Shown: in pieces, positions 36,000 to 46,227 of the stretch
Layout: each line of letters starts with the position of its first letter
Position numbering within the stretch: position 1 is the first letter of the stretch
NCBI RefSeq assembly: GCF_001975225.1
Contig: NZ_CP019445.1
Location: forward strand, 1,116,001 to 1,180,000
Source of the DNA: Kosakonia cowanii JCM 10956 = DSM 18146
GTDB lineage: Bacteria; Pseudomonadota; Gammaproteobacteria; Enterobacterales; Enterobacteriaceae
Direction: 5' to 3'
DNA: 64,000 nucleotides
Translations under genes and position numbers: made by a program
The notes under the pieces: generated by a model
Databases searched by the model: none
What the model was told of the DNA's origin: nothing
Seen by the model: the letters and a program-made list of their open reading frames with translations, nothing else

Positions 36000-37475
36000 A
36001 TGAGCAACGGAACGACTTTACCGCACCACACGAATTCGGCCGCAACGGCCAGTGAACTGACCGTCGAAGACATCACGGTCATCGATAATAAGCTGCTGAA
36101 ACGCGCCGTTGGCGCTGCCGCGCTGGGTAACACGATGGAGTGGTTCGACTTCGGCGTGTACAGCTATCTGGCGGTGATTATCGGTCAGGTATTTTTTCCC
36201 GGTGCCAGCAGTACCGCACAGCTGATTGCCTCTTTCGGCACCTTCGCCGCCGCCTTCCTGGTTCGTCCGATTGGCGGCATGGTCTTCGGCCCGCTCGGCG
36301 ACCGCTTTGGCCGCCAGAAGATCCTCGCCCTGACGATGATCATGATGTCGATTGGTACTTTCTGTATCGGGCTTATCCCCGATTACGACAGCATCGGCAT
36401 TGCCGCACCGATCCTGCTGCTGGTAGCGCGCCTGGTTCAGGGCTTCTCGACCGGCGGTGAGTATGGCGGTGCAGCCACCTTTATCGCCGAGTACTCCACC
36501 GATAAGCGCCGTGGCTTTATGGGCAGCTTCCTCGAGTTCGGCACGCTTGGCGGCTATCTGATGGGTGCCAGCCTGGTGACCATTATGATTGCCGTGCTGC
36601 CAACCGAGGCGATGCACAGCTGGGGCTGGCGTATTCCCTTCTTCCTCGCCGCACCGCTCGGCCTGTTTGGCCTCTATATCCGCCTGAAGCTGGAGGAGAC
36701 CCCGGCCTTTAAAGAGCATATGGATAAGCAGGATGCGCTGGAGCACAGCAAACCGACACTCTCTCTGTTGCAGATGCTGCACAAATACCGCAAACAGATG
36801 CTGCAGTGTATTGGTCTGGTGCTGGTGTTTAACGTCTCGAACTACATGCTCACTTCTTATATGCCGAGCTACCTGACCAGCGTGCTGGGCATGAGCGAGC
36901 TGACCGGCCTGCTGCTGGTGATGATGATCATGTTCGTGATGATGCCGCTGACGCTGGCCTGGGGGCACTGGACTGACCGTCTGGGCCGCCGCCCGGTGAT
37001 CGCCTTCGGCGCACTGGGGCTGGTGCTGCTCGCGATCCCGAGCTTTATGCTGATTGGCTCCGGCAATATGTGGGCGGTCTTCGGCGGGCTGGTGATTCTG
37101 GGCGTGCTGCACACCTGCTTTAGCGGCACCATGCCAGCCACGCTGCCAGCGCTGTTTATCACCGATATCCGCTACAGTGCGCTGGCGATTGGCTTTAACC
37201 TCTCGGTTTCGCTGTTTGGTGGCACGACGCCGCTGGTCACCGCATGGCTGGTTGATACCACCCACAATGTGATGATGCCCGCTTACTACATGATGGGTGC
37301 CGGGCTGATTGGTGCGCTGACCGTGCTGACGCTGCGCGAAACGGCGCGTAAACCGCTGAGCGGCTCGTCGCCTGCGGTTGCCACCCGCGCAGAAGCGCAC
37401 AAGCTGATTGATAAGTTACGCAAGCAGCGCGCAGCGAAACGCTTAAAAACGCAGGCGGCGCATGAGCACGGCTAA
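36000..37475 (+). CDS. MFS transporter, ProP-like
   Basis: A 491-residue twelve-helix major facilitator of the metabolite:H+ symporter family. ProP-type signatures include GNTMEWFDFGVYSYLAVIIG, GPLGDRFGRQKILALT, GFSTGGEYGGAATFIAEYS and RIPFFLAAPLGLFGLYIRL. The C-terminal tail is short and basic (RKQRAAKRLKTQAAHEHG) and lacks the long regulatory coiled coil of E. coli ProP. It may be a paralogue with other substrates or osmotic control; proline/betaine uptake is the family guess. The nearest ribosome site (GGGGAG) is only 3 bases from ATG. Confidence 0.85.
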   Translation: MSNGTTLPHHTNSAATASELTVEDITVIDNKLLKRAVGAAALGNTMEWFDFGVYSYLAVIIGQVFFPGASSTAQLIASFGTFAAAFLVRPIGGMVFGPLGDRFGRQKILALTMIMMSIGTFCIGLIPDYDSIGIAAPILLLVARLVQGFSTGGEYGGAATFIAEYSTDKRRGFMGSFLEFGTLGGYLMGASLVTIMIAVLPTEAMHSWGWRIPFFLAAPLGLFGLYIRLKLEETPAFKEHMDKQDALEHSKPTLSLLQMLHKYRKQMLQCIGLVLVFNVSNYMLTSYMPSYLTSVLGMSELTGLLLVMMIMFVMMPLTLAWGHWTDRLGRRPVIAFGALGLVLLAIPSFMLIGSGNMWAVFGGLVILGVLHTCFSGTMPATLPALFITDIRYSALAIGFNLSVSLFGGTTPLVTAWLVDTTHNVMMPAYYMMGAGLIGALTVLTLRETARKPLSGSSPAVATRAEAHKLIDKLRKQRAAKRLKTQAAHEHG

Positions 37476-37795
37476 ACCCAGTCTTCAATAGCGCTGTCCA
37501 GAGGCCGGAGCGGTGGCGCGATCCGGCCTATCTCCTCTTCAATATTGAACTCCGTCAGATCTTCGGCGGTTGCCAGCAGATAGGTGTGCCCTTCGGGCGA
37601 TAGCCACTCGGTAATGAAGTACTGCTCTTTACGCGATAGCTCCACCTTCTTCTGCCCGCTTCGGTCATAGAACTGCCCGAAGCGCTCATCATGCTTCGAG
37701 AGATTCAGCCCCATCGCCGGGTAGACGCCGCGCCAGACCTCGCCGTGATGTTTGCCGCCCAGCACAAGATACTCCTGCATGATCTTCTTGCTCAT
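37472..37795 (-). CDS. Hypothetical protein (107 aa)
   Basis: Not recognised as a named family. A small soluble protein (MSKKIMQEYLVLGGKHHGEV, LSRKEQYFITEWLSPEGHTY) ending SAIEDWV. No signal peptide, membrane span or cysteine pair. Its stop overlaps the convergent MFS stop by 4 bases. Normal GC, and probably a conserved enterobacterial orphan. Confidence 0.7.
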   Translation of the reverse strand: MSKKIMQEYLVLGGKHHGEVWRGVYPAMGLNLSKHDERFGQFYDRSGQKKVELSRKEQYFITEWLSPEGHTYLLATAEDLTEFNIEEEIGRIAPPLRPLDSAIEDWV

Positions 37796-37941
37796 TTGAC
37801 ACCCCCGTTACGCCGTTTTTTTTAAGCGTAGCTAATGCTCAGCCCTTGCACTATTCGCGCCGTCTGGCCTGGTGCAGACCTTTTTCAGCAACTATACCTT
37901 TTGGGGTGCAATGTTCAGGTTGCGGCCTGATGTGGAGGAGT

Positions 37942-39276
37942 ATGAGTTATTTGATGTGGATGGCCGCAACCGGCGGCCTGTTACTGTTGATGTCGTTATC
38001 CTACGGCTGGATAAGCCGCGTGCCGATCCCGGTGTTTGGTCTCTATCTGGTGGTTGGCATTATCTGTGGCCCGTGGGAGATGGGCGTGCTTAATATTGAT
38101 GTGGCGGCCCATGCGGATCTCACCGCCCGTATTACCGAAATCGCGATGGCGGCCTCGCTGTTTATTACCGGCCTGAAAATACGCCTGCCGCTCACCTCTC
38201 CCTACTGGAAGATGGGCATTAAGCTGGCGCTGCCCGCTATGCTGCTGACCATCGGCGGGATTATGGTTGCCGCCCACTATCTGCTCGATCTCGCCTGGCC
38301 GCTCTCGCTGGCGCTTGGGGCAATCCTTGCCCCCACCGATCCGGTGCTGGCAAGCCTGGTGGCGATCAACGACGCGCGCGATGATGACCAGTTGCGCATT
38401 GCGCTCTCCAGCGAGGCGGGGCTTAACGACGGCACCGCGCTGCCCTTCCTGATGCTGGCGCTGGTCTGGTACAAAGCCGATGGCGTGCCGTCGGGCGAAG
38501 AGCTGCTGCACTGGCTGAGCATCGATCTGCTGTGGGCGCTGGTCGGCGGCTTACTCATCGGCTACGGTATGGGCCGACTGATAGGGATTATCGCCACCCG
38601 TTCGCGCCATAAACAGGGCGAAGTGGCCCCGAGCGACTTTATCGCCCTGGCGCTGATCTGCCTGAGCTTTGCGCTGGCCCAGTCGCTGAGCGCCTCCGGT
38701 TTCCTCGCCGCCTTTGCGGCCGGTATCGGCCTGCGCAGCGCCGAAGTGAGCGTGCAGAAGCGCCACGGCGATCCCGAAGATGAGGAGGATGTGCCGGCAG
38801 AGATGCAGGTTAACCCGCACCTGCGCCATGCGCTGGAGGAGCAGAACCCGATTAAATCCGTCGGGCTGGTGATTGGCGATGCCCTCTCATTTGGCGATAC
38901 CGTTGAGCGATTACTGGCGGCACTGCTGGTGATTGTCCTTGGCGTCACCCTCTCGCATCACTGGGATGCGCACGCGCTCGGGCTGGCCTTTGTGCTGTTC
39001 CTGGTGATCCGCCCGCTGTCGGTGTTTATTGTCACGCTGCGCTCCGGCACGACCTGGTTTCACCGCGCGAGCCTCGGCTGGCTGGGAATTCGCGGCATCG
39101 GCAGTCTCAACTACATTGCCTTTGCCTATGTCCACGGTTTGCAGGGCGCAGATGCCGATATTGTCGCCCATATTGCCATCACCATCGTGACGCTGAGCGT
39201 GCTGCTGCACGGCATTTCGGTGACGCCGCTGTTAACGGTGCGCAGTAAAAAACTGGCGCGCAAAGCGAAACGTTAA
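37942..39276 (+). CDS. Cation:proton antiporter, CPA1 family
   Basis: A polytopic membrane protein of about 444 residues. The Na+/H+-exchanger core is visible in LGAILAPTDPVLASLVAIND and ALSSEAGLNDGTALPFLMLA, the Asp-bearing ion site, with LGWLGIRGIGSLNYIAFAYV near the C-terminus. An internal acidic linker DPEDEEDVPAEM follows the first bundle. The start is uncertain: ATG 37942 has a GGAGG site only 3 bases away, and in-frame ATGs lie at 37954 and 37960. Role: Na+ or K+ extrusion coupled to proton entry. Confidence 0.85.
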   Translation: MSYLMWMAATGGLLLLMSLSYGWISRVPIPVFGLYLVVGIICGPWEMGVLNIDVAAHADLTARITEIAMAASLFITGLKIRLPLTSPYWKMGIKLALPAMLLTIGGIMVAAHYLLDLAWPLSLALGAILAPTDPVLASLVAINDARDDDQLRIALSSEAGLNDGTALPFLMLALVWYKADGVPSGEELLHWLSIDLLWALVGGLLIGYGMGRLIGIIATRSRHKQGEVAPSDFIALALICLSFALAQSLSASGFLAAFAAGIGLRSAEVSVQKRHGDPEDEEDVPAEMQVNPHLRHALEEQNPIKSVGLVIGDALSFGDTVERLLAALLVIVLGVTLSHHWDAHALGLAFVLFLVIRPLSVFIVTLRSGTTWFHRASLGWLGIRGIGSLNYIAFAYVHGLQGADADIVAHIAITIVTLSVLLHGISVTPLLTVRSKKLARKAKR

Positions 39277-39350
39277 CCACCGCCCGGCAATCACTGCAAA
39301 AGCGTGGCAGAGTGGCCCCGGTTTTCCTGTAAACATTGATGAGGTTGCCT

Positions 39351-39947
39351 GTGACACCGATTGAGAGCTTCACGTCAGAAGAGGGTTTGTGGATCAATAA
39401 ACCGGCCCACGTTACGCAGACCGAAGAGCAGTTACTGATGCGCACCGGGGCGAATACCGATTTTTGGGTCAAGACCTGGTACGGCTTTGAACGCCACTCC
39501 GGCCATGCCTTTGGTTTTATGCTGGAGGGGGAGTTTACCCTCGAAGTGAAGATCGCTGCGGCGTTTGAACAGCTCTATGATCAAGCGGGCATCTTTATTG
39601 AGGCGTCGGAGACGCAGTGGGTGAAAAGCGGAATTGAGTATAACGATGGCGCGCCCGCCATTGGCTGTGTGGTCACGCAGGGGCTATCTGACTGGTCGAC
39701 CGGCGTCTTCCCCGGCGATGCGCGTGAGTTCTGGATGCGCGCGACCCTTGAGAAGCAGGCATTACGCCTGCAATACTCCACCGACGGTAAAACGTGGCCG
39801 CTGCTGCGGCTCTTCCCGTGGCAGGACAGCGGCCAGCGCTTTGTTGGTGTGATGTGCTGCTCGCCGGAAAGAGAGGGGCTGGATGTGCGCTTCGAACAGC
39901 TTCGCATCACCCGCCCGCTCGGCAAAACACTGCATGATTTAAGCTGA
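39351..39947 (+). CDS. DUF1349-domain protein (concanavalin-like lectin fold)
   Basis: A 198-residue protein of the DUF1349/YncB-like family. Sequence features are ANTDFWVKTWYGFERHSGHA, YDQAGIFIEASETQWVKSGI, LSDWSTGVF and FVGVMCCSPEREGLDVRFEQ, the usual conserved blocks of this beta-sandwich. A carbohydrate-binding or related role is suspected for the family, but no activity is established. The start is GTG at 39351 with GAGG 6 bases upstream; ATG 39339 has no ribosome site. Confidence 0.85.
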   Translation: MTPIESFTSEEGLWINKPAHVTQTEEQLLMRTGANTDFWVKTWYGFERHSGHAFGFMLEGEFTLEVKIAAAFEQLYDQAGIFIEASETQWVKSGIEYNDGAPAIGCVVTQGLSDWSTGVFPGDAREFWMRATLEKQALRLQYSTDGKTWPLLRLFPWQDSGQRFVGVMCCSPEREGLDVRFEQLRITRPLGKTLHDLS

Positions 39948-39989
39948 CCCCAGACGGCCTGCGCCGCCAGAGGTCTGCAACTCAACGCC

Positions 39990-41954
39990 TTAACGACCCG
40001 TCGAGAGGGTTTGCAGCACTTTCAGCTGGGCAACCGCTTCCTGCATCGCATCCATCCCGGCGGTCAGGGTGCGCAGGTTGCTCAGTTGCTTAGCAATGTT
40101 TTCCCGCTCCTGGCGCGTCTGCTGGCTCATCTCAGCGATAGCGTTCGCGGCAAGAATGCTGCGCTCCGCCATATCGGTTGCCGTCTCCACCGTATTGCTG
40201 GCGACTTCACGGATATGCGAGATGGTGTTGACCGCGTCGCTGATATTGCTCGCCGTCGCTTCCGCCTGCTCTTTTGAGGAGTGCGCCAGGCGGCGAACTT
40301 CCCCTGCTACTACCGCAAAACCGCGCCCCGCATCGCCCGCGCGCGCCGCTTCTACCGCCGCGTTGAGCGCAAGAATATTGGTCTGGAAGGCGATGTTGCT
40401 GATGCCGTGGGTGATCACACCGATGCCGTTGGAGATCTGCTCCAGCGAATCCAGCCCTTCGCCAAGACGCCCCTGCGCCCGCTGGCTCTCGGTGGCGATA
40501 TCGCTAATGCCACGAATGCTGCTTTCCGCCATGACCAGCGCTTCGCTCTGGCTCTGGGTCGCGGCTTCCAGCGCCGGCAACGCCTGCACAATCGGCGCCA
40601 GCTCCTGCTGATAACTCACCACGCGATCCAGCACGCGAGTCTGAATGCTGTTCAGCGCTTCCCAGCGGCGCAGCGCGCGCTGGGCGTAGTGCGCGGCATA
40701 CCCGGCGTACTCTACCGGGAATTGCGTCATCGCTTTCACATCATGGTTAAAGAAGACCAGCGCGGAGAGAGTCTGGTTAATCGGCACGCCGAGAATCTCG
40801 CCAAAGCTGGAGAAGCCCGCCGCCGGAATGCCTTTAAAGAAGTGGGCATCGTGCAGCTGATCACTGTTGCCCATACGCCGCAAAATACAGTCATTCATCA
40901 TGATGGCGGCAGGCTTGCCTTTGCCGGCGATAAAGGTTTGCCAGTCGCGCAGCGTCGCCTGTTTAAAGTCGGTCTCCTGCATCAGGAACAGCCGATCGCC
41001 AAACTCCAGATCGCAGAAGAAGTGCACCATGCCGTGCTCAATTTTCGCCACCGAGCGGATGAAGTACTCGTCACCCACTTTCACGCCGAAGGTTAGCCCC
41101 TTCAGGCGCTCGCTCAGCTGCGACTTTTTGCATTTCAGATGGTCGGCCAGCGCCTCGGTAAAGGCTTTCTGCTGCCCCTGGCGGTCAAAGACCGAAGTTA
41201 CCGTGCGGGCAATCGGGTCAGCGTCAGCGATCAACCAACTCTGATCCAGCGGGGTGAAGTTCTGGCTCTTGAAGGGCGAGAAGGATTTGCCTTCTGCCAT
41301 GCGACAGAAAACGACCACCGCTTTGCCTTGTAAGACGCGGTCACCGACGCCAATCCACGTGCCGTCAAAGGTCGCGCGTCCGCCTGCGGAGCCGCCAATC
41401 GCCAGGCAAGGAAAGAGGCCGCTGTTATACCAGGCCTGCATGAAGAAACCTTCCGAGGCAGAGAGCCCGTCGCAGTAAATCATCGCGAAAGTGCGCTCAG
41501 CGGAGAGCGCCATGCGCGGTTTAATGGTGTTTAATTCGCGCTGAATGGCGCTAATACGCTGCGCGGCAGTCTGGGTGTCGTGCAGATGGAGATCGACAAT
41601 ATGCGTCTCGTGCTCGGCGATAAGACTGTCCGGCAGCAGCAGGAAGCTCCCCTCCTGCCCGTCGCCCGCGCAGTAGGTTGTCTGGCGGCCGCTGGCGCTC
41701 AGCGCACCATAAGAAGAGAGGGTAATCACCGTCAGATCGGCAGAAGTGAAACGCTGCCACGCCTGGCTAACGCGGTGAAAATCCGCTTCGGGTGGAACGA
41801 AGGTCAATAAAATGCCGGATGAGCGCGCGCTAAGACCCGCAGCCGAAAGTGAGGTCGGTAAATCCCGGCAGTCGAAAATGCCGTTGGCAGGCTGAGCGCC
41901 ACCCGCCAGACGGGAACCCAACAAACCGCGATACAGTGATCTTACGAAAGCCAT
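39990..41954 (-). CDS. Soluble chemoreceptor with FIST sensor domains
   Basis: A 654-residue protein without transmembrane segments. FIST-N (about 45-225, [20 protein letters not shown] and [15 protein letters not shown]) and FIST-C (about 235-400, DYFI-type blocks such as [20 protein letters not shown] and [15 protein letters not shown]) precede an MCP signalling domain. That domain has the conserved hairpin tip [24 protein letters not shown] domains are thought to bind small ligands such as amino acids. A sigma28-like promoter upstream suggests it belongs to the flagellar regulon. No CheR/CheB pentapeptide at the C-terminus. Confidence 0.9.
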   Translation of the reverse strand: MAFVRSLYRGLLGSRLAGGAQPANGIFDCRDLPTSLSAAGLSARSSGILLTFVPPEADFHRVSQAWQRFTSADLTVITLSSYGALSASGRQTTYCAGDGQEGSFLLLPDSLIAEHETHIVDLHLHDTQTAAQRISAIQRELNTIKPRMALSAERTFAMIYCDGLSASEGFFMQAWYNSGLFPCLAIGGSAGGRATFDGTWIGVGDRVLQGKAVVVFCRMAEGKSFSPFKSQNFTPLDQSWLIADADPIARTVTSVFDRQGQQKAFTEALADHLKCKKSQLSERLKGLTFGVKVGDEYFIRSVAKIEHGMVHFFCDLEFGDRLFLMQETDFKQATLRDWQTFIAGKGKPAAIMMNDCILRRMGNSDQLHDAHFFKGIPAAGFSSFGEILGVPINQTLSALVFFNHDVKAMTQFPVEYAGYAAHYAQRALRRWEALNSIQTRVLDRVVSYQQELAPIVQALPALEAATQSQSEALVMAESSIRGISDIATESQRAQGRLGEGLDSLEQISNGIGVITHGISNIAFQTNILALNAAVEAARAGDAGRGFAVVAGEVRRLAHSSKEQAEATASNISDAVNTISHIREVASNTVETATDMAERSILAANAIAEMSQQTRQERENIAKQLSNLRTLTAGMDAMQEAVAQLKVLQTLSTGR

Positions 41955-42417
41955 AGTACTGTTTTCCTTAAAATAAAAAATTGCGCCTGAAAATGCGCTT
42001 GCAGAGATTGTTAAAGGAGGGCTAAAAGCAGATCCGTTCGCGATCAGAACTCGTTAAAAAAGATAATTGCGCCCCTGCATGATTGAGGGTGACGCAAAGA
42101 CGTTATCGTCAATTTGCGCTAAAGCTTCACTAATCGCTGCAATAGATAAAAGTATTCCGCACAAAACAGGTTACGAGTGAAGCAGATAGCGTTTAACTAT
42201 TTTTTGCGGCGCTGTTTTTAATACTTTTTTAAGTGCACGGGTTATTCCCGGACGGCCAGAAATATAACCCTCCTTTATTATGTGCCTTTCAAATCCTAAT
42301 AAGATGATGCGCAAACCACCCATTTCCGGTGGGTTTTCGCCGCAGCGTTTTAATTCCCCCCACAAAGCGGATAGCATGGGCGCCACACTTTTTTTGTCAC
42401 TATTATAGGGATCGTTC
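41955..42417. other. Gap between FIST receptor and 42.4-kb membrane gene
   Basis: AT-richer than its neighbours. It holds the sigma28-like promoter at 42103-42129 and the ribosome sites of both divergent genes. A 71-codon minus-strand frame at 42171-42386 has no support as a gene. Confidence 0.55.
42103..42129 (-). promoter_or_regulatory. Sigma28 (FliA)-like promoter of the FIST chemoreceptor
   Basis: On the minus strand TGAAGCTT-N11-GACGATAA matches TAAAGTTT-N11-GCCGATAA at 6/8 and 7/8 positions with exact spacing. It lies about 150 bases upstream of the receptor ATG. Confidence 0.55.
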
Positions 42418-43056
42418 GTGCATTACGATTACAACGGCAATAGCCATCTCAGCGAGTTTGAGCGCGATGAAGCCAACCGAAGAATAGCCGCACAAAACCC
42501 ATATGGCGCAGCGTCAGGTCCGGCGGCGGTAAGTATAGTCATGATTGCGCTCATTGCTGTTTTTTCGCTATTTGCCCTGCTTTTCTTTGCTACTAAAGCT
42601 TTTCTTACGCGCGGTGCGCCAAAATTATGGCCAGGTTCTTTTGCACGGGCGCTGAAATTATTTCTGCTGTATGAGGTAATTCTTTACGCTTTCGATTTTG
42701 CGAGCACTTACTGGTATTTTTTTATTCAGTCTGTGGCGGCACAACTCTCCGTTCCGCATCTCCTTTCGTGGTTTACCTCCGCCGAATTCTGGCTCTATCA
42801 GGTAATACATACACAATTGCTCTACACCATTAATATGGATGAGCTGGCAATACACTATTTAACCCGGCTCTGTCTGAATACGCTGTCGATCGTTGTCTGG
42901 TTATTAGTGGCCAAAACGCTGGCCACCTATCTTCCCTATCTGACGTGGTTCCGCTTTAGGGATGCCACCGGCCAGCGCATCGACTGGCTACGGGTGATAA
43001 AAGTCCATCTGCTGACATCACTGCTTTTCTGGAGCGTGGTGTTCTTCTTTAACTAA
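42418..43056 (+). CDS. Membrane protein of unknown function (212 aa)
   Basis: Not recognised. Four hydrophobic segments are visible: about 38-63 (VSIVMIALIAVFSLFALLFF), about 80-105 (FLLYEVILYAFDFASTYWYF), about 150-170 (LCLNTLSIVVWLLVAK) and the C-terminus (SLLFWSVVFFFN). The N-terminus is short, soluble and charged. The start is GTG at 42418 after GGGA. GC is lower than neighbouring genes, and it stands alone between the FIST receptor and mmuP, so it may be acquired. Confidence 0.75.
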   Translation: MHYDYNGNSHLSEFERDEANRRIAAQNPYGAASGPAAVSIVMIALIAVFSLFALLFFATKAFLTRGAPKLWPGSFARALKLFLLYEVILYAFDFASTYWYFFIQSVAAQLSVPHLLSWFTSAEFWLYQVIHTQLLYTINMDELAIHYLTRLCLNTLSIVVWLLVAKTLATYLPYLTWFRFRDATGQRIDWLRVIKVHLLTSLLFWSVVFFFN

Positions 43057-43142
43057 CCCCGGCCAGAGAGTGCGCAGTTAAGCGCCCCTGCCCGCTGCGA
43101 GGCTGGCTTTTTGTTAACAATCACGTTATAAACCCTGAACGC

Positions 43143-43166
43143 AGATGTTTAGACGTCCATACGTTT
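43143..43166. promoter_or_regulatory. MetJ boxes upstream of mmuP
   Basis: Three adjacent 8-mers AGATGTTT, AGACGTCC and ATACGTTT approximate tandem copies of the MetJ box AGACGTCT. They lie 10 bases before the mmuP ATG, so methionine/SAM repression is expected. Confidence 0.7.
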
Positions 43167-43176
43167 AGAGGGTTGT

Positions 43177-44583
43177 ATGCAAAATCAGCAGGATCAGGCG
43201 CAGGGGCAGCTTAAGCGCACCATGAAGACCCGCCACTTAATTATGCTGTCGCTGGGCGGCGTGATTGGCACCGGGTTGTTCTTTAATACCGGCTATATCA
43301 TCTCTACCACTGGCGCGGCCGGCACGCTGCTGGCTTACTTGATTGGCGCGCTGGTGGTCTGGCTGGTGATGCAGTGCCTCGGCGAACTCTCCGTGGCAAT
43401 GCCGGTGACCGGCGCGTTTCATGTCTATGCCGCGCGCTACCTTGGCCCGGCAACCGGTTATACCGTGGCCTGGCTCTACTGGCTCACCTGGACCGTAGCG
43501 CTGGGATCAAGCTTTACCGCCGCCGGGTTCTGCATGCAGTACTGGTTCCCGCATGTTCCGGTCTGGATATGGTGCGTCATCTTCTGCGTGGCGATTTTCG
43601 CCCTTAACGTGGTTTCAACGCGCTTTTTCGCCGAGGGTGAGTTCTGGTTCTCGCTGGTGAAGGTGATCACCATCATTGCCTTTATTCTGCTTGGCGGCGC
43701 GGCGATCTTTGGCTTTATCCCGATGCAGGATGGCTCCCCCGCACCAGGGCTTGCCAATATCACCGCCGAAGGGTGGTTCCCCCACGGCGGCCTGCCGATT
43801 TTAATGACCATGGTAGCGGTGAACTTTGCCTTCTCCGGTACAGAACTGATTGGCATTGCCGCAGGCGAGACGCAGAACCCGCAGCAGGTGATCCCGGTCG
43901 CCATTCGCGCCACTATCGTGCGCTTGATCCTCTTTTTTATCGGCACCGTGTTTGTGCTGGCGGCGCTGATCCCGATGCAGCAGGCGGGCGTGGAGAAGAG
44001 CCCTTTTGTGGTGGTGTTTGAGAAGATTGGTATTCCTTATGCTGCCGATATTTTTAACTTTGTCATCCTGACAGCCATCCTCTCGGCGGCTAACTCGGGG
44101 CTGTATGCGTCCGGGCGCATGCTGTGGTCGCTCTCGAATGAGAAGACGCTGCCGCGCTGCTTTATGCGCGTCACCAAAAACGGCGTGCCGCTGACGGCGC
44201 TCTCCGTCTCTATGCTGGGTGGAGTGCTGGCGCTGCTTTCAAGCGTTATCGCCCCGGATACGGTGTTTGTCGCGCTGTCGGCGATTTCCGGTTTCGCCGT
44301 GGTTGCCGTGTGGCTCAGCATCTGCGCGGCGCACTTTGTCTTTCGCCGCCGCCATTTGCAGTCCGGCAAGACTCTTGCGGATCTGCACTACCATGCGCCG
44401 TGGTATCCGCTGGTGCCGATCGCCGGTTTCCTGCTCTGCCTGCTGGCGTGTGTTGGCCTGGCGTTCGATCCCGATCAGCGCATTGCGCTCTACTGCGGGC
44501 TGCCGTTTGTGGCCCTGTGCTATGGTGCTTACTGGCTGACCCATCATGAAAAAGCGAAGGAGAGTGAACATGTCGCGCCCTAA
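43177..44583 (+). CDS. mmuP: MmuP, S-methylmethionine permease
   Basis: A 468-residue APC-superfamily amino-acid transporter, as long as E. coli MmuP (467). The N-terminal [20 protein letters not shown] is the substrate-binding helix 1 typical of the AAT family. [20 protein letters not shown] is the helix-6 region, with twelve hydrophobic segments overall. It imports S-methylmethionine, a plant-derived methyl donor, for MmuM. It overlaps mmuM by 14 bases and is preceded by MetJ boxes. Confidence 0.94.
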   Translation: MQNQQDQAQGQLKRTMKTRHLIMLSLGGVIGTGLFFNTGYIISTTGAAGTLLAYLIGALVVWLVMQCLGELSVAMPVTGAFHVYAARYLGPATGYTVAWLYWLTWTVALGSSFTAAGFCMQYWFPHVPVWIWCVIFCVAIFALNVVSTRFFAEGEFWFSLVKVITIIAFILLGGAAIFGFIPMQDGSPAPGLANITAEGWFPHGGLPILMTMVAVNFAFSGTELIGIAAGETQNPQQVIPVAIRATIVRLILFFIGTVFVLAALIPMQQAGVEKSPFVVVFEKIGIPYAADIFNFVILTAILSAANSGLYASGRMLWSLSNEKTLPRCFMRVTKNGVPLTALSVSMLGGVLALLSSVIAPDTVFVALSAISGFAVVAVWLSICAAHFVFRRRHLQSGKTLADLHYHAPWYPLVPIAGFLLCLLACVGLAFDPDQRIALYCGLPFVALCYGAYWLTHHEKAKESEHVAP

Positions 44584-45508
44584 CCCCCTGACCGCGCTGC
44601 TGGAGAAGCAGCCCTTTATTGTGCTCGACGGCGCGATGGCAACGGAGCTTGAAGCGCGCGGCTGTAACCTTGCCGATAACCTCTGGTCTGCGAAAGTGCT
44701 GATGGAAGCGCCGGAACTGATCCGCGATGTGCATCTCGACTATTTCCGCGCCGGTGCGCAGGTCGCGATTACCGCCAGCTACCAGGCAACGCCGCTCGGC
44801 TTTGCCGCACGCGGCCTGGATGAGGCGCAGTCGCGGGCACTGATTAGCAAAAGCGTTGAGCTGGCGCAGGCGGCACGTGATGCCGCACTGGCAGAGAACC
44901 CGCACGCCGGGCCGCTGCTGGTGGCCGGCTCCGTCGGGCCCTATGGCGCGTATCTGGCGGATGGGTCGGAGTATCGCGGCGATTATCAGCGCACCGCTGC
45001 CGAGTTTACTGATTTCCACCGCCCGCGCATCGAGGCGCTGTTAGCGGCGGGTGCCGATCTGCTGGCTTGCGAAACGCTCCCCTCCTTTGCCGAGATAAAA
45101 GCCCTCGCTGCGCTGTTGCAGGCCTGGCCGGACGCGCGGGCATGGTTCTCGTTTACCCTGCGCGACGCGCACCATTTAAGCGACGGCACCCCGCTCGCAG
45201 AGGTGGTGAAAGTGGTGGAAGCGACGCCGCAGATTGTGGCGCTGGGCATTAATTGCATCGCGCTTGCTAACACCAATGACGCGCTGGAGCATCTGCACAG
45301 CCTGAGCGCGCTGCCGCTGGTGGTCTACCCCAATTCGGGCGAAACCTACGATGCGGTAAGCAAAAGCTGGCACGCACACGGTGCTGCCTGCGACACGCTG
45401 GCCGGGCATCTGCCCGCATGGCTGGCCTCCGGCGCAAAGCTGATTGGCGGCTGCTGTCGCACCACGCCTGAGGATATCGCCGCCCTGCACCGCTGCTGCA
45501 CAAAATAG
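44570..45508 (+). CDS. mmuM: MmuM, homocysteine S-methyltransferase
   Basis: A 312-residue zinc enzyme that methylates homocysteine using S-methylmethionine or SAM, yielding methionine. Visible features are the [14 protein letters not shown] barrel start, the zinc-ligand Cys in [10 protein letters not shown], and the second zinc pair in [17 protein letters not shown]. The ATG at 44570 inside mmuP is chosen for its GGAG site and agreement with the E. coli start (MSRPNPL versus MSQNNPL). Confidence 0.95.
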   Translation: MSRPNPLTALLEKQPFIVLDGAMATELEARGCNLADNLWSAKVLMEAPELIRDVHLDYFRAGAQVAITASYQATPLGFAARGLDEAQSRALISKSVELAQAARDAALAENPHAGPLLVAGSVGPYGAYLADGSEYRGDYQRTAAEFTDFHRPRIEALLAAGADLLACETLPSFAEIKALAALLQAWPDARAWFSFTLRDAHHLSDGTPLAEVVKVVEATPQIVALGINCIALANTNDALEHLHSLSALPLVVYPNSGETYDAVSKSWHAHGAACDTLAGHLPAWLASGAKLIGGCCRTTPEDIAALHRCCTK

Positions 45509-45524
45509 TTATTCGCTGCGGCGG

Positions 45525-46139
45525 CTAGCGTGAACGCCAGCGTTGGTGCCCCCAGCTCAGCGCGCCGTTAACCATAATCCTGCCGCCGCAGGCCGGATAA
45601 CCCGGCGGGTCGACCGAGACGTTGCGCATTGAAGGGAAGATATCGAAGCGCTGGAATATGGCCGCCAGCCGTTGATGCTGCGGATTAAGCTCCGGCAGCG
45701 AAAACCACACCAGTTCGCCAAGGGAGCGCTCAAGCCACTCCTCAACCTCCCCCTCTTCGCTGGCGGGGTTGCTCAGCGCCGGGCTTTGCGCCATCGCCTG
45801 GAGCTGTGCATAGTGGCGGATACGCCAGCCGCAAAACTCCAGCGTTTCACCAGCGTAATAGAGCTCGTCGACATATTCGCTCTCGTCGCGGCTTAAGGTC
45901 TCCGCTTGCGCCTCGGTCAGGCTATCCAACAGGAAGCGCGCGGCAAGCGTCGGCAAGTGATGCACCACCAGACCCGGATGCTCGCCACTGCCGCCACCCA
46001 GCACCAGGTTTTGCGGCGAGGCGTTGAAGTCATACGCTCCCCAGCCGCCGTCGCCTTCGATAGCTTCCAGCGGGTGGTAGATCGGCAGGTAGCCAAGGGT
46101 GCCAATTATTTCGTGGTCAAAGCCATCGATGTAGCTCAT
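45525..46139 (-). CDS. Hypothetical protein (204 aa) at the edge of a low-GC gene cluster
   Basis: Not recognised. A soluble protein (FDHEIIGTLGYLPIYHPLEA, GLVVHHLPTLAARFLLDSLT, ELVWFSLPELNPQHQRLAAI) with an acidic middle. GC is similar to the backbone, unlike the four frames upstream. Its ORF continues directly from a tail-to-tail junction with mmuM. An orphan immunity-like role is only a guess from the company it keeps. Confidence 0.65.
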   Translation of the reverse strand: MSYIDGFDHEIIGTLGYLPIYHPLEAIEGDGGWGAYDFNASPQNLVLGGGSGEHPGLVVHHLPTLAARFLLDSLTEAQAETLSRDESEYVDELYYAGETLEFCGWRIRHYAQLQAMAQSPALSNPASEEGEVEEWLERSLGELVWFSLPELNPQHQRLAAIFQRFDIFPSMRNVSVDPPGYPACGGRIMVNGALSWGHQRWRSR

Positions 46140-46227
46140 AGAGATCCTTGTGCATAATCGTTTTCATTAAATAGATTCAGGCTCATGCTATGAATTATTG
46201 CCGACAATGTCATGACCGCCACAATAT

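Noticed and set aside
42171-42386. 71-codon minus-strand frame in the gap before the 42.4-kb gene
   Set aside because: No ribosome site, and no motif; it begins close to the divergent gene's start and lies partly over a promoter region.
44546-44569. Longer start for mmuM
   Set aside because: The ATG at 44570 has the ribosome site and matches the E. coli protein start.
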